A stretch of 64,000 nucleotides of DNA, taken from the NCBI GenBank assembly GCA_965223755.1, contig CBDCXF010000001.1, positions 1,116,001 to 1,180,000 of the forward strand. The letters run 5' to 3'. This document shows positions 53,288 through 63,007 of the stretch, piece by piece. The DNA is from CBDCXF01 sp965223755 (GTDB lineage Bacteria; Acidobacteriota; Thermoanaerobaculia; Multivoradales; JAHEKO01). Below the pieces are notes generated by a model. That model saw only the letters and a list, made by a program, of their open reading frames with translations, was not told the origin of the DNA and made no database searches. The first letter of the stretch is position 1, and each line of letters begins with the position of its first letter. The position numbers and the translations under genes were made by a program.

Positions 53288-54799
53288 CTAAGCGTCGTTA
53301 TGAGGGGAGTGAACTGCTGAAGCGTCAACTGCCTGAAGCCGTGCCCGGCGAATATTGACGATAGCAAACGCCAGAGCGATCGTCGCCACGATCGGCACCA
53401 GCCAGGAAGTGCGATGGTAGAAGGTTACTTGGTCCCGCCACCGAACACGGCCGCGCACCACTCCTGCTTGGTCCAAGGGCAATTGCGAGACGACTTCCCC
53501 ACCTGGATCGACGATCGCCGAGATGCCGGTGAGTGCGGCCCTGACGACGAAACGACCGGACTCAGCGGCGCGAAAGCGTGCCGCGCGCAGAAGTTGTCGG
53601 GGAGCCGAGGTGTCTCCGTACCAAGCGTCGTTGGTCAGGTGTACGAGAAGTTCAGCACCATTGGCCACCAGCCGCCGTGTCTGCGCCGGATAGATGGCGT
53701 CGTAGCAAATCGATACGCCCAACTCGCCGCCTTGCAGCTCCACGCCGTCCACCCGCTGGCCGTGGTTAAACTCACTGGCGTTGCGGGCGACCTGATTCAT
53801 GAAGGGCAGCAGGCGGCGGAGCGGCACGTATTCACCCCACGGCACCAGATGTACTTTGTCGTAGCTGCCGATGGCGCCGTCCTCGCCCACCACAAAGGCA
53901 GTGTTGTAGGCACCCTCACTCGCCTCGCGGGTTCCATTGAGAATGACCGTACAACCCGACTGGGCTAGCGCCGCAACGTCGTCGCGCAAGCGCTGGTGCA
54001 GTCCGTAGGAGAAGGGAAACGCGGCGCTTTCCGGCCAAACGGACAGACCGGCGTTGGGGCACGCTGTCCGCGCCAGCTCCAGGGTCTCTTGATACTGGCG
54101 CTCGACCAGCTCTCGATCCCAGGAAGTGAGGAGTTCACTGGCCGGCTGCATTACGGCGACTTCCACAACCGAGTGGTTCTGATCTTTGACCGCCCAACGG
54201 TCGGCAATGGCCAAGAGCGTCGCAACACTCGCAACGATCGCCAACAAACCGCTCCAATGCAGGTTGCGCAGCGAGCGAGTCAGCGCCACTTGGATCAAAA
54301 TCACCAGCCAGGAGACGCCAGAGGCTCCGAACCAGGCGGCAAAAGGCAACGCCCCAGGCAAATCGGTCCATCCCTGCGCTGCAGGGTTCCACGGAAATCC
54401 GGTGAAGGCCCATCCCATGAGCTTTTCTGTGAGCACCCATGCCGCCGGGACCGCGGTGTAGGCGATCACCGGTTTTTGATCGATAAGGTAGTGCGCTATC
54501 CAGCTAAAGGCCCCGAAGTACAAAGCCAAATACGCGGCAAGAAGCAGTAAGGACAGCCAAGCAAAGACGGGGGGCAGACCACCAAAGCGATTGAGCGTCG
54601 TGGCGATCCAAGGAATCGATAAACACCAGAAAACTATGCCGAACCACCATCCCGTCAGGAATCGCCCGCGACGCAAGCTCAGAAACAGCGGAACCAAAGC
54701 GAAAAAGGCCACCCATGGCCTGCCGTAGCTGGAAAAGACCCACGCCCACAGACACGCCGCAATGGTGGGCGCTACCAGTCGGGCCGCTGAAGCGATCAT
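53288..54799 (-). CDS. lnt: Apolipoprotein N-acyltransferase
   Basis: Lnt adds the third acyl chain to lipoproteins. The 503-aa protein has six or so N-terminal membrane helices and a nitrilase-like domain with the triad Glu in SVWPESAAF, Lys in SYDKVHLVPWGEY and Cys in VSICYDAIYP, plus a final transmembrane helix. It is coupled by ATGA overlap to the SPOR gene and precedes prfB by 54 bp. Several lipoproteins in the window would be its substrates. Confidence 0.95.
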   Translation of the reverse strand: MIASAARLVAPTIAACLWAWVFSSYGRPWVAFFALVPLFLSLRRGRFLTGWWFGIVFWCLSIPWIATTLNRFGGLPPVFAWLSLLLLAAYLALYFGAFSWIAHYLIDQKPVIAYTAVPAAWVLTEKLMGWAFTGFPWNPAAQGWTDLPGALPFAAWFGASGVSWLVILIQVALTRSLRNLHWSGLLAIVASVATLLAIADRWAVKDQNHSVVEVAVMQPASELLTSWDRELVERQYQETLELARTACPNAGLSVWPESAAFPFSYGLHQRLRDDVAALAQSGCTVILNGTREASEGAYNTAFVVGEDGAIGSYDKVHLVPWGEYVPLRRLLPFMNQVARNASEFNHGQRVDGVELQGGELGVSICYDAIYPAQTRRLVANGAELLVHLTNDAWYGDTSAPRQLLRAARFRAAESGRFVVRAALTGISAIVDPGGEVVSQLPLDQAGVVRGRVRWRDQVTFYHRTSWLVPIVATIALAFAIVNIRRARLQAVDASAVHSPHNDA

Positions 54800-55377
54800 T
54801 CGCTCGTGGTGATGAACGGTTCGAGCTTGAGACTGGATTCGATACGCTTTTTCGCGTCCTCGGCCAGGTCGCGGTTGGGAAAGGGGCCTACGCGCACGCG
54901 ATGAAAACGGCGATCTCCGCTGGTGAATGACTTGAGATAGGGGTTGTAACCCGCGTCCGAAAGCCGGCGAACGACGTCTTCGGCAGCGGAGCGATCGGTC
55001 GAAGCAAAGACCTGGAGAACGATAGAACCCGGCTCCGGGGCGTTCCCGATCGACCCGGTAGATGAACTTCCCGAGGTCGTCGGTCGTTGAACGCTCGGCT
55101 GGCTGGCCCGCTCAGCTACCTGCCGCTCCTGACGGGCTGGCGCCGCTTGCGCCTCTGAATCCGGCTCGTCGAAGAAATCCAACGTGGGCATGGTTCCGTC
55201 GTTCTCACCATCTTCGGCGGTTACCTCTGCCGTGACGGGTTCGGACTCGGCTTGCTGGCCCACCCACAGCCCGGCAAAGAACGCCAAAGCGACGCAGGCC
55301 AGCGCCACAATGAACGACACCAGAACTTGCCGAGAGGTGAGCGCGATCTCGTAATAGCTTGCTTCTTCTTCCGGCAC
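54796..55377 (-). CDS. SPOR-domain membrane protein
   Basis: The 193-aa protein has a short cytoplasmic N-terminus, one transmembrane helix (VLVSFIVALACVALAFFAGL), a disordered linker, and a C-terminal SPOR domain (IVLQVFASTDRSAAEDVVRR, FHRVRVGPFPNRDLAEDAKK). SPOR domains bind denuded glycan strands at the division septum, so a role in cell division or wall processing is likely. Confidence 0.88.
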   Translation of the reverse strand: MPEEEASYYEIALTSRQVLVSFIVALACVALAFFAGLWVGQQAESEPVTAEVTAEDGENDGTMPTLDFFDEPDSEAQAAPARQERQVAERASQPSVQRPTTSGSSSTGSIGNAPEPGSIVLQVFASTDRSAAEDVVRRLSDAGYNPYLKSFTSGDRRFHRVRVGPFPNRDLAEDAKKRIESSLKLEPFITTSE

Positions 55378-55517
55378 GATCGTTCTCCGTGGGGATTCTC
55401 GCGGCTATTCCAACTCGATCAAAAAGGTGCTTTTGCCGCGCCAGGGAAGTATACGCAAAGGTTGCGCCGGAGCGCCCTCATTGTTGACGATGGGAGATAC
55501 ACACCGCTCGTGGCCCT

Positions 55518-56456
55518 CTACGCCATGTGTTCTACCAGCCAAGCCAAAGCCTGGCCGTAGATGCCACGCGGACCCGAGAGACCGAGGTCCAGTTCCTTGG
55601 GGAAGGCCACATGGCCGCCTTGGCCGCTCCAGTGCGCCTGCAGCGCCGCGGCCCGCTCCAGATCGCGAAGAACCGACTCAGACGGCACCATTGGATCTCG
55701 CAGACTGCCGATGTAAAGCGCGGGCGTGGACAATGCTCCCAAGCGAGGCCCGACGCTCTCCCGCGCGTAGTAATCCTCGGCGGATGCAAACCCGAACCTG
55801 CCCGCCACCACGACGGCGTCGAACCGGCGAAACTTGCGCAAGCGGCGGACTTCTTCAATCGGGGCCGGAACCTCACCCTTGGCCGCAACTGCCTCGTAGA
55901 TCTCCATCAAGTGTTTGAACAGATAGACCCGATAGGGATGGCGCGAAGGCAAATCGATGGTCGTGCAGCAAGAGTCCAGATCGGTAGGCGCCGACACCGC
56001 CGCGACCGCCCGAACTCGCGGATCCAACTGCGGCTCGGTTGCCGCCTTCAAAGCCTGGTGGCCGCCAAGCGAGAATCCGAGCAGCCCTATGCAACCGAAG
56101 TCGGCTAGTTCTGGGCTGGCCAACGCAGCGCGCAGATCGTCGGTGAGGCCAGCGTGGAACAAATCGGCCCCCGACCGGTCGGCCCCACGTGCGTTGAGGC
56201 GCAACACCGACAGACCCAGGCGCCGCGCCGTCTCGTGAGCCTCCAGCAAATAGGCCGACTGCGCTGAGCCACCCAGCCCATGCAGCAGCACCACCAATCG
56301 TTCATCGGACGCTCGCTCTAGCCAACCGCTCAGTCCGACACGCCCGCGAACGGGATCCTCAACCTCCCCGCTCCACGGCACCGACGCTCCGGCGTCCGTG
56401 GTCAGGCGCTGACGGCGTGCTAGATCCGCAACTGTCCACAGATGTCCTGCCAGCAA
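55518..56456 (-). CDS. Alpha/beta hydrolase, YheT-like
   Basis: The 312-aa protein has VVLLHGLGGSAQSAYLL, nucleophile Ser in LLGFSLGGHQALK, the acid in IGSLRDPMVP and His in SGQGGHVAFP, as in YheT/ABHD esterases. The start is TTG at 56456, with GGAG 5 bp upstream. The substrate is unknown. Confidence 0.85.
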   Translation of the reverse strand: MLAGHLWTVADLARRQRLTTDAGASVPWSGEVEDPVRGRVGLSGWLERASDERLVVLLHGLGGSAQSAYLLEAHETARRLGLSVLRLNARGADRSGADLFHAGLTDDLRAALASPELADFGCIGLLGFSLGGHQALKAATEPQLDPRVRAVAAVSAPTDLDSCCTTIDLPSRHPYRVYLFKHLMEIYEAVAAKGEVPAPIEEVRRLRKFRRFDAVVVAGRFGFASAEDYYARESVGPRLGALSTPALYIGSLRDPMVPSESVLRDLERAAALQAHWSGQGGHVAFPKELDLGLSGPRGIYGQALAWLVEHMA

Positions 56457-56567
56457 TGCCTCTCCGATTCGAACGTAACGATCCCTAAAGTCGCCATTCT
56501 AGCCACGTCCCGATCTGCAGTATCAAGTCGCGCTGAATCCGAGTCCAATTCTCGGTAGAGTCCCTTT

Positions 56568-57029
56568 GTGTCGGCAGATTCCTACTCGATGAGTTTCCGC
56601 GTTCGTTGGGCGGATCTCGACCCCAACCGCCACTTGCGCCATACCGCCTACAACGACTACGCCACCCACGTCCGGTTCTCTTACCTCGCCGAGCAAGGCT
56701 TCGGGCCGGACCAGTTCCGCGAAACCGGGCTTGGCCCGGTGATCCTGCGCGAAGAGACCCGCTTTCTCGCTGAAGTCGGCGCACAGGAGAAGATAACCGT
56801 GGATTTTCTTGTCACCGCGGCATCGCCGAGCTGTGACAGTTTCAGCCTCTTCCACCATGTCCGCAAGGAGTCCGGCAAATTGGCCGCAACCGTTCTGGTT
56901 GACGGCGGCTGGCTGGACCTCAACCAGCGCAAGCTGATTGCGCCGCCACCAGACCTGGCTGCGCCGATCCTCTCGCTACCCAAGAGCGAGGATTTTCGGC
57001 AACTCGAGGACCGCTTCAAAGACGACTGA
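56568..57029 (+). CDS. Hot-dog fold acyl-CoA thioesterase (4HBT/YbgC-like)
   Basis: The 153-aa protein has the 4HBT signature RVRWADLDPNRHLRHTAYND with the catalytic Asp, followed by the long helix and a central strand pattern typical of hot-dog thioesterases. The start is GTG. It probably hydrolyses an acyl-CoA; the chain preference is not visible. Confidence 0.82.
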   Translation: MSADSYSMSFRVRWADLDPNRHLRHTAYNDYATHVRFSYLAEQGFGPDQFRETGLGPVILREETRFLAEVGAQEKITVDFLVTAASPSCDSFSLFHHVRKESGKLAATVLVDGGWLDLNQRKLIAPPPDLAAPILSLPKSEDFRQLEDRFKDD

Positions 57030-57236
57030 AAACCGCCGCCTGCCGAAGGACCCGCGGCCGGCAGAGTCTCTGATCTTCTGCAATCGCGCTGTGCTACATT
57101 GCGCCTGCCGCCAAGGGCCCAAATTCGGCCCTGCAGTGTGAAGGCCCGCGAGCCGTCGTGAGGCGATTCCGCGGCAGGCTGGTCGCGACTTTCGAGCCAA
57201 TCTAAACTTTCGACGCAACTTGGACTGCCGAAGCGC

Positions 57237-58217
57237 ATGACGATGTACGAAAACCTCCTCGAAACCATGGGCAACACCCCCCTGGTGCAGCTCAACCGGT
57301 ACTGCCCGATCGAAGGGATAACCGTCGCAGCAAAAATTGAGTCCTTTAATCCCGGAAACAGTGTCAAAGACCGCATCGGCATCGCCATGATCGAGGCCGC
57401 CGAACACTCTGGAGCGCTCAAGCCGGGAGGCACGATTGTCGAACCGACCTCCGGGAACACCGGGTTGGGGTTGGCGCTGGTCGCCAATTTGCGCGGCTAC
57501 AAACTTGTCTGCACCGCTGCCGACAAGATTCCCGAGGAAAAAGTGGCGTTGTTGGAGGCTTATGGCGCCACCGTCATCCGTTGCCCCACCAACGTTGAAG
57601 CCGACGATCCCCGCTCTTACTACAAGGTCGCCGAGCGTATCCGCGACGAGGAAGGTGCGTTCCTCCCCTATCAGTACTACAACCAGGCCAACCCCACGGC
57701 CCACTACACCAGCACCGGACCGGAAATCTGGGAACAGACCGACGGCAAGATCACCCACTGGGTGGCCGGCGTCGGCACCGGTGGAACCATCAGCGGCGCC
57801 GCCAAGTACCTCAAAGAAAAGAATCCCGACATCGAGGTTGTCGGTGTCGACCCCATCGGCAGCATTTACAAGTTCTACAAAGAAAACGGCCACCTGCCGC
57901 CGGCAGAGGACATCCACCAATACCTCATCGACGGCATCGGCGAAGACTTGCTGCCAGACAGCGTGTGGCTGGAATACGTCGACCGCATCGTCAAAGTCGA
58001 CGATAAAACCGCCTACGACGCGGTCTTCGAGTTAGCCAAGAAAGAGGCCATCTTTACCGGCTCGTCCGGCGGTGCCGCAGTTGTCGGCGCCCGCGAAGTG
58101 GCAGCATCCGCTCCTGAAGGCTCAGTGATCGTGACCCTGCTTCCCGACTCGGGGGAACGCTATTTGTCCAAGCTGAATAAGACTTGGTTGGCTGAGAACG
58201 GGTTGCTGGAGTCGTAG
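57237..58217 (+). CDS. PLP-dependent cystathionine beta-synthase / cysteine synthase
   Basis: The 326-aa enzyme has the PLP Lys in NPGNSVKDRIG, the substrate loop PTSGNTGLGLALVANLRGYK, the phosphate-binding GVGTGGTISGAAKYLKEK and SSGGAAVVGA. Sequence details (PTNVEADDPRSYYKVAERIR, NQANPTAHYTSTGPEIWEQ, VVGVDPIGSI) are closer to cystathionine beta-synthase than to CysK. The C-terminal CBS-pair regulatory domain is absent. It feeds sulfur amino acid metabolism. No strong ribosome site is seen; ATG 57243 is an alternative. Confidence 0.9.
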   Translation: MTMYENLLETMGNTPLVQLNRYCPIEGITVAAKIESFNPGNSVKDRIGIAMIEAAEHSGALKPGGTIVEPTSGNTGLGLALVANLRGYKLVCTAADKIPEEKVALLEAYGATVIRCPTNVEADDPRSYYKVAERIRDEEGAFLPYQYYNQANPTAHYTSTGPEIWEQTDGKITHWVAGVGTGGTISGAAKYLKEKNPDIEVVGVDPIGSIYKFYKENGHLPPAEDIHQYLIDGIGEDLLPDSVWLEYVDRIVKVDDKTAYDAVFELAKKEAIFTGSSGGAAVVGAREVAASAPEGSVIVTLLPDSGERYLSKLNKTWLAENGLLES

Positions 58218-58569
58218 GGGCGGGCCTTGGTCCGCCTGGGGGTTCAGGGAGGAGCAAGGCCCTCCCGTGCAGACCTTCTCGTTTTCCCGGTGGTAGGTTG
58301 TGTCGGGGCCGGGGATCCCCGCCCCGCTCACTCCCACCCGCGGGGATGACGAAATAAAGGAGGACCAAAGCCCTCCCTTCAGCACTCTCATAGTCTGCTT
58401 GTTCATCGAGTTCGTCGTGAAAGGTCGCAGGTGCTGTCAATCCGCTAGGCGCACGACGTGAGCCCGACGCAGGCGTATCCACTGTGATACGTCGAGGAGG
58501 GCGAGCAAGTGCAACGCCGCGGTTGGCGGCAGATGCGGCCTTGCAACAGAACTCCGATGACCAAGCAGA
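58218..58569. other. 352-bp spacer with stacked palindromes
   Basis: Between the convergent CBS/CysK and SSS transporter genes lie a GGGAGG/CCTCCC hairpin (58247-58266), a REP-like palindrome (58315-58347) and a second GGAGG/CCTCC hairpin (58359-58376). The two outer hairpins are near-copies of one another (GGAGGA-CAA-GCCCTCCC pattern). No gene is seen. Confidence 0.6.
58315..58347. repeat. REP-like palindromic element, copy B
   Basis: ATCCCCGC (58315-58322) and GCGGGGAT (58340-58347) repeat the stem of copy A at 15888, with a similar pyrimidine-rich loop and the same trailing GA. Confidence 0.65.
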
Positions 58570-60048
58570 CTATTCTTCCACCCAGAACGGCCGCCACTTC
58601 TCCTCCGACGAAACCGGAGTGAGGAAGCTGCCGATGACCAGAGTCAAAATCGAGAGGGTCCCCGCCGGATAGATGATGTAGTCATAGTCAAGGGGCATTT
58701 GCCAGAAGCCCAGGTTCAAGTGCTCCACCCCACTGTTGGAGAGGAAGGCAAAGATAGCCGTCGCAATCACTCCCACCGCGACTGACGCCGTGCCGGCGAG
58801 CGGGGTCACCCGCCGCCACAGAAATGCCGCCAACAACGCAGGGGTCACTGCCGCGCCGACCATGGTGTAAGCGTAGAGCGCCATGTCGAGGATGTTCTCA
58901 AACTGAGTCGTCAGGAGCAGAGCCACCAGCGCCAACACCACAATCATCATGCGTTGTACGGTGATGATGCGGGCTTCCGAGGCGTCTGGGTTGATGAAGC
59001 GTTGGTAAATGTCGCGCGTCAGGTTGGTGGACGGCACCATCAGGAAGGTGTTGGCGGTCGAAAAGATGATCGCTGCAGCGCCGATCAGAAGCAGAATCCC
59101 CACCAACACGGGCAGATTCTGAGCGCCGAGCTGCAAAATAATCGACTCGGTCGCGGCCCGGTCCAGGGTGCCGTCCGCGGCACGGAACACCGCGTTGTCC
59201 CAGTGGATGCCAGCGCCGAAAATCGCCACCGAATCCAGGACCACCTCAATCACGATCACACCCACGATCATTCCGATCACCGCCTTGCGGGCATGCGAGC
59301 CGTCCTTCGCCGACATGAACTTTTGGTACATGCCGCTCTCTCCCAGAAGAAGAAAGAAGGTCGGGAAGAACAACCCCAGAGCGGCCGCGATGCCGGTTGC
59401 CCCGGTGACGGTGAAATGCGTGGCCGGCAGGGTCTCGGTCAAGCCGCTCCAGCCGCCAGCCGCGGCCAGCGCGAACGGCGCCGCGATGACGATGCCGATC
59501 AAGATCATCAAGCCATTGATGACGTCCAAGGCCACAATTGAAGTCATCCCCGCGAGTACGGTGTAAAGGATGACCAGGCCACAGACGATGCCGATGCCGA
59601 CTTTGGGGTCCATTCCGGTCAAGATGTTGAGCAACTTACCCCCACCAATGAACTGATAACCGGCGATGGTCAGATAGGCGATGATGATGGCGATGGTGCC
59701 CAGCACTCGAGCGGCCGGTGTGTAGCGCAACTCGAGGATGTCGGGAACGGTGTATTTGGCGATGCGGCGTACTTTAGAGGCGAGGAAATAGACGATCGCG
59801 ATGCCCACCCAGGCTCCGGCACTCATCCACAAGGCCGAGAAGCCGCCCCGAAAGGCCCGTCCGGCCCCTCCGAACAAGCTGCCCGAGCCGATCCAACTGC
59901 AGACCAGCGTCCCCACCAGAAACATCCAAGTCACGCCGCGGCCGGCGACCATGAAGTCGTCCTGAGTCTTCACCTGACGGCTCTTATAGACGCTCACCGC
60001 GATCATGAACGCCAGATACAGACCGATTGCCCACAGATAGATCGTCAT
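58570..60048 (-). CDS. Sodium:solute symporter (SSS family)
   Basis: The 492-aa protein has about 13 hydrophobic helices and family motifs: KTQDDFMVAGRGVTW, GGAGRAFRGGFSALW, IAKYTVPDILELRY, and the FSTANTFLMVPSTNLTRDIY segment of TM8. It should use a sodium gradient to import an organic solute; the substrate is not predictable from sequence. It lies 100 bp downstream of the OPT transporter on the same strand. Confidence 0.93.
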   Translation of the reverse strand: MTIYLWAIGLYLAFMIAVSVYKSRQVKTQDDFMVAGRGVTWMFLVGTLVCSWIGSGSLFGGAGRAFRGGFSALWMSAGAWVGIAIVYFLASKVRRIAKYTVPDILELRYTPAARVLGTIAIIIAYLTIAGYQFIGGGKLLNILTGMDPKVGIGIVCGLVILYTVLAGMTSIVALDVINGLMILIGIVIAAPFALAAAGGWSGLTETLPATHFTVTGATGIAAALGLFFPTFFLLLGESGMYQKFMSAKDGSHARKAVIGMIVGVIVIEVVLDSVAIFGAGIHWDNAVFRAADGTLDRAATESIILQLGAQNLPVLVGILLLIGAAAIIFSTANTFLMVPSTNLTRDIYQRFINPDASEARIITVQRMMIVVLALVALLLTTQFENILDMALYAYTMVGAAVTPALLAAFLWRRVTPLAGTASVAVGVIATAIFAFLSNSGVEHLNLGFWQMPLDYDYIIYPAGTLSILTLVIGSFLTPVSSEEKWRPFWVEE

Positions 60049-60148
60049 ATCGTTATCTCCCTAGCTCACCTCTTTGGCCGGGGCGAGGATACGGCTTCGT
60101 CCCCAATCCAAGCAAACAACAGGCTCAGCAAACACCGACTCCCGCGAA

Positions 60149-62179
60149 CTACGACTCGTCCGTAGAGTTCGCGGCCTGCAAAGGGATCCGCAGCAACACC
60201 CAGGCCACCAGCGCAAAGATCCCCAAACCCAGCCAGACTCCCAGCGAGCCGTCGGCGGGTACTCCGGACTCAAACAGCCATTGCGACAACGGCGCGATCC
60301 CAGCGAGCACCAAGATGGCGATCAGGACCCCGGTCAGGGCCTCTCCTGCGATGAGGCCACTCGCCAACAAGATGCCGGCGTTTTCAAAGCGCCCCTGCTT
60401 GCGCTCCTCAAGCTTGGGCAGGATCCACTTGTCGGCAATGCCTTTGAGCATGCCGCCGACGAAGATGGCCGCGGTGGTATCGAGGTGCAGGTACATTCCA
60501 ACGGCGATGAGCATTGGCGCCGGCGCGCGCAGCAGAATCAACCCGATCGCCAATCCAATTCCAATCAAGATCAGTCCCCAGGGCATTTCGCCGCCGACGA
60601 TTCCGGTGGCGAGCTGCGCCATCAGGCCAGCCTGAGGTGCCGCCAGGTCAGCGTCGCCGATGCCAATTCCGCCCTCCTTGATGTTGGCGTTGTGGAGCGC
60701 GGCGATTGGGAATACCAGAACGAACGAAACCGCAATCGTACTGATGATTTCGGCGATCTCCATCTTGCGTGGGGTGCCGCCGACGAGCTGACCTACCTTG
60801 AGGTCCTGGATCATGTCGCCAGCCATCGACGAGGCACAACACACCACGGCCGCCACCGCCAGCACCGCTCCGACACCCGGCAAACCGGTGACGCCGATCG
60901 CCACCATCACCAAAGCGGCAACGATCAAAGTCGACAGGGTTAGACCGGAGATGGGCTGGTTGGAGCCCCCGACCAAACCCACCAGCCAACCGCCCACCGC
61001 CGAAAACAAGAAGCCGGTGATGGTCATGATCACCGCCGCGATCAGCGCACCGAGCAGATTGTTGGTGAAGTAGTAGTAAACCAGAGTGATGGGGATGACC
61101 AAGAGCAGCGCGGCGCCCATGGTGCCGCGCAGACTGAGGTCTTGCTCAAGACGTGACGAGGTATCTACACCATCGGCCTTGGAGTGCTTGCCCAGCGCTC
61201 CTCCAAGAGCCTTCGTAAGCGATCCTCGCAGTCCCCACAAGGTATACACGGCGCCAACCAGCATCGCTCCGACCGCGATCGGACGCACGTTGTTGTACCA
61301 GACCGTATAAGCCAGGTCCTCCCACTCGGGATGGCCGGAGGCGCTGAGCTGGTCGGCAAGTCCAGGGTTGAGGAACAGAGCCAGTGGAATCAAAACCAGC
61401 CAGGCAAAGACACCACCAGCGAAGTTGATCGAGGCCAGTCGCGGACCGATGATGTATCCCACCGCCATCAAGGCCGGCGACGCGGCAGGTGACGCCAGTG
61501 CAACGCCACCACTGTGGGTGATCGAACCCATCGCCTCGCGCGACGGAAAGAAGTGGCGTACGACCGACTTGGGGAAGGCAAAGAAGCCCTCAAAACTCTC
61601 GCGCGCCAATGCCAAGGCGCTGCCGTTTTTGAACATTTCCACCAGCATGCCGAGACCCAGCGCCCCGAAGACGTACTTGGCACCGCTTTCGCCCTTCTGT
61701 CCAGCCTTGACGATTTCGTAGCAGGCGTACGACTCAGGGAACGGCAACTCGGCATCGACCACCAAGGTGCGCCGCAGCAGGATGACGAACAAGATTCCCA
61801 ACAGGCCGCCGATCAAGAGGATGATCGAGGTCTCCCAATAGTTGAAGGTCGTCCACAACTTCTGCCCGCCCACCTCAACCATCACAAACGCTGGGATCGT
61901 AAAAATCGCACCCGCGACCAACGCCTCACCGACACTGGCCGTGGTTCGCGCAATGTTCTGTTCCAGGATGTTGCCGCGGAAGAAAGGCAAACGAAAGGCG
62001 GCGATGGCAATCACCGCGGCGGGGAAGGTCGCCGAAATCGTCATCCCGGCACGCAGGCCGAGGTAGGCATTGGCGGCACCCAAGACGACCGCCATGATGA
62101 TCCCCAATCCGAGTGCCTTGAGAGTCAGCTCTGGCATCGAGGTTTCGGCGGGAACGTAAGGTTTTTCCTGCTTAGCCAT
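60149..62179 (-). CDS. OPT/YSL-family oligopeptide transporter
   Basis: The 676-aa protein has about 15 hydrophobic helices and typical OPT motifs: LGAANAYLGLRAGMTISATF, ILEQNIARTTASVGEAL, LPFPESYACYEIVKAG, and SSMAGDMIQDLKVGQLVGGT. Bacterial OPT proteins import small peptides or metal chelates with protons. With proteases, a DUF885 lipoprotein and proline dehydrogenase in the window, this suggests use of peptides as nutrients. Confidence 0.93.
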   Translation of the reverse strand: MAKQEKPYVPAETSMPELTLKALGLGIIMAVVLGAANAYLGLRAGMTISATFPAAVIAIAAFRLPFFRGNILEQNIARTTASVGEALVAGAIFTIPAFVMVEVGGQKLWTTFNYWETSIILLIGGLLGILFVILLRRTLVVDAELPFPESYACYEIVKAGQKGESGAKYVFGALGLGMLVEMFKNGSALALARESFEGFFAFPKSVVRHFFPSREAMGSITHSGGVALASPAASPALMAVGYIIGPRLASINFAGGVFAWLVLIPLALFLNPGLADQLSASGHPEWEDLAYTVWYNNVRPIAVGAMLVGAVYTLWGLRGSLTKALGGALGKHSKADGVDTSSRLEQDLSLRGTMGAALLLVIPITLVYYYFTNNLLGALIAAVIMTITGFLFSAVGGWLVGLVGGSNQPISGLTLSTLIVAALVMVAIGVTGLPGVGAVLAVAAVVCCASSMAGDMIQDLKVGQLVGGTPRKMEIAEIISTIAVSFVLVFPIAALHNANIKEGGIGIGDADLAAPQAGLMAQLATGIVGGEMPWGLILIGIGLAIGLILLRAPAPMLIAVGMYLHLDTTAAIFVGGMLKGIADKWILPKLEERKQGRFENAGILLASGLIAGEALTGVLIAILVLAGIAPLSQWLFESGVPADGSLGVWLGLGIFALVAWVLLRIPLQAANSTDES

Positions 62180-62294
62180 GCGGGTCCTCCGTCTTTCCGC
62201 CGCCGACTGTACACTGCAGCGGCAGGCACTGTCTTGATCGCTCTACCCCCCACGGCTATGCTTTGCGGCCCTGACGCCGCCCGGCGTCACTTAT

Positions 62295-62371
62295 CGGGGC
62301 GTAGCTCAGCCTGGTAGAGCGCACGGTTCGGGACCGTGAGGCCGGAGGTTCAAATCCTCTCGCCCCGACCA
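62295..62371 (+). tRNA. tRNA-Pro (anticodon CGG)
   Basis: The 77-nt sequence folds as a cloverleaf: acceptor CGGGGCG/CGCCCCG, D stem GCTC/GAGC with AGCCTGGTA loop, anticodon stem CACGG/CCGTG with loop TTCGGGA, T arm GGAGG-TTCAAAT-CCTCT, discriminator A and an encoded CCA. The anticodon is CGG. Confidence 0.97.
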
Positions 62372-62723
62372 CCTTGACGATTTGTAGCGTCCTTTGTCGT
62401 CGCTTCTCAGCCGCACGACGCAATCGACTTAGGATCGACTCCTCCAGATCCGCGGATCTTCAAATTGGTGACTGTTTCTTGGCCTCGCCAGTATCGGATT
62501 ACGCTCGTCCCTCTCAACAGCCTGATCGATTGTCGCCACTGACCGAAACCAAACGTGGTTTGGACAACAAGAGCTCCTTCGTACTATTCTTAAATTGTTA
62601 AGAAACAAGGACGGTTTGATCGCTCTGTCGAGAGTGTTTATCGGCAATACGGTCGACAAGAGTCAAATGAGGAACCAATCTTTGCCAAACCAAGTTTTTC
62701 AACGTTGAGTTAGGAGGGTTTGT
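62372..62723 (+). other. 352-bp leader region after tRNA-Pro
   Basis: The GC content falls toward the right. The region holds CCAAAC-GTG-GTTTGG and, at 62587-62604, a perfect TTCTTAA-ATTG-TTAAGAA inverted repeat that may be an operator for the two small genes downstream. Short open frames here look spurious. No copy of the tRNA 3' end was seen that would mark an att site. Confidence 0.5.
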
Positions 62724-62954
62724 ATGGGTAGCTACTGGAAAGGCGTTAAAGAGCGCTGGGGGGCCATGGTCAAAGGAGAACTCCCAACTGAAACAACGGG
62801 AAGAAAAAGTGGTTCTGGCGGTGACCATAGTTCTTCAAGGTCCTCGCCAGTAACACCACCGAACGCTCAGTGGGAGCGCATCTACCAGAAGTTTCGTCAG
62901 ATTCACGGTAGACATCCATACAGCCATCAGGAAGTTGTTGACTGGTGGACTTGA
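62724..62954 (+). CDS. Small protein with PYSxQExVDWW tail, paralogue 1 (76 aa)
   Basis: I know no family for this. The N-terminus is basic (MGSYWKGVKERWGAMVKG), the middle a Ser/Gly/Thr linker, and the C-terminal 28 residues (WERIYQKFRQIHGRHPYSHQ, ending EVVDWWT) are nearly repeated in the next gene. GGAGG is 6 bp before the ATG. GC content is lower than the core genes. A conserved tail on variable N-termini suggests a docking, targeting or leader-like module. Confidence 0.65.
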   Translation: MGSYWKGVKERWGAMVKGELPTETTGRKSGSGGDHSSSRSSPVTPPNAQWERIYQKFRQIHGRHPYSHQEVVDWWT

Positions 62955-63007
62955 CTCGCAGCGTGAGCAAGAAGTGGTGATCATTAGATAGGGACAAGGG
63001 GAACAAG

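Noticed and set aside
57237..58217. Naming the gene cysK
   Set aside because: Motif details are closer to cystathionine beta-synthase, so only the family is given.
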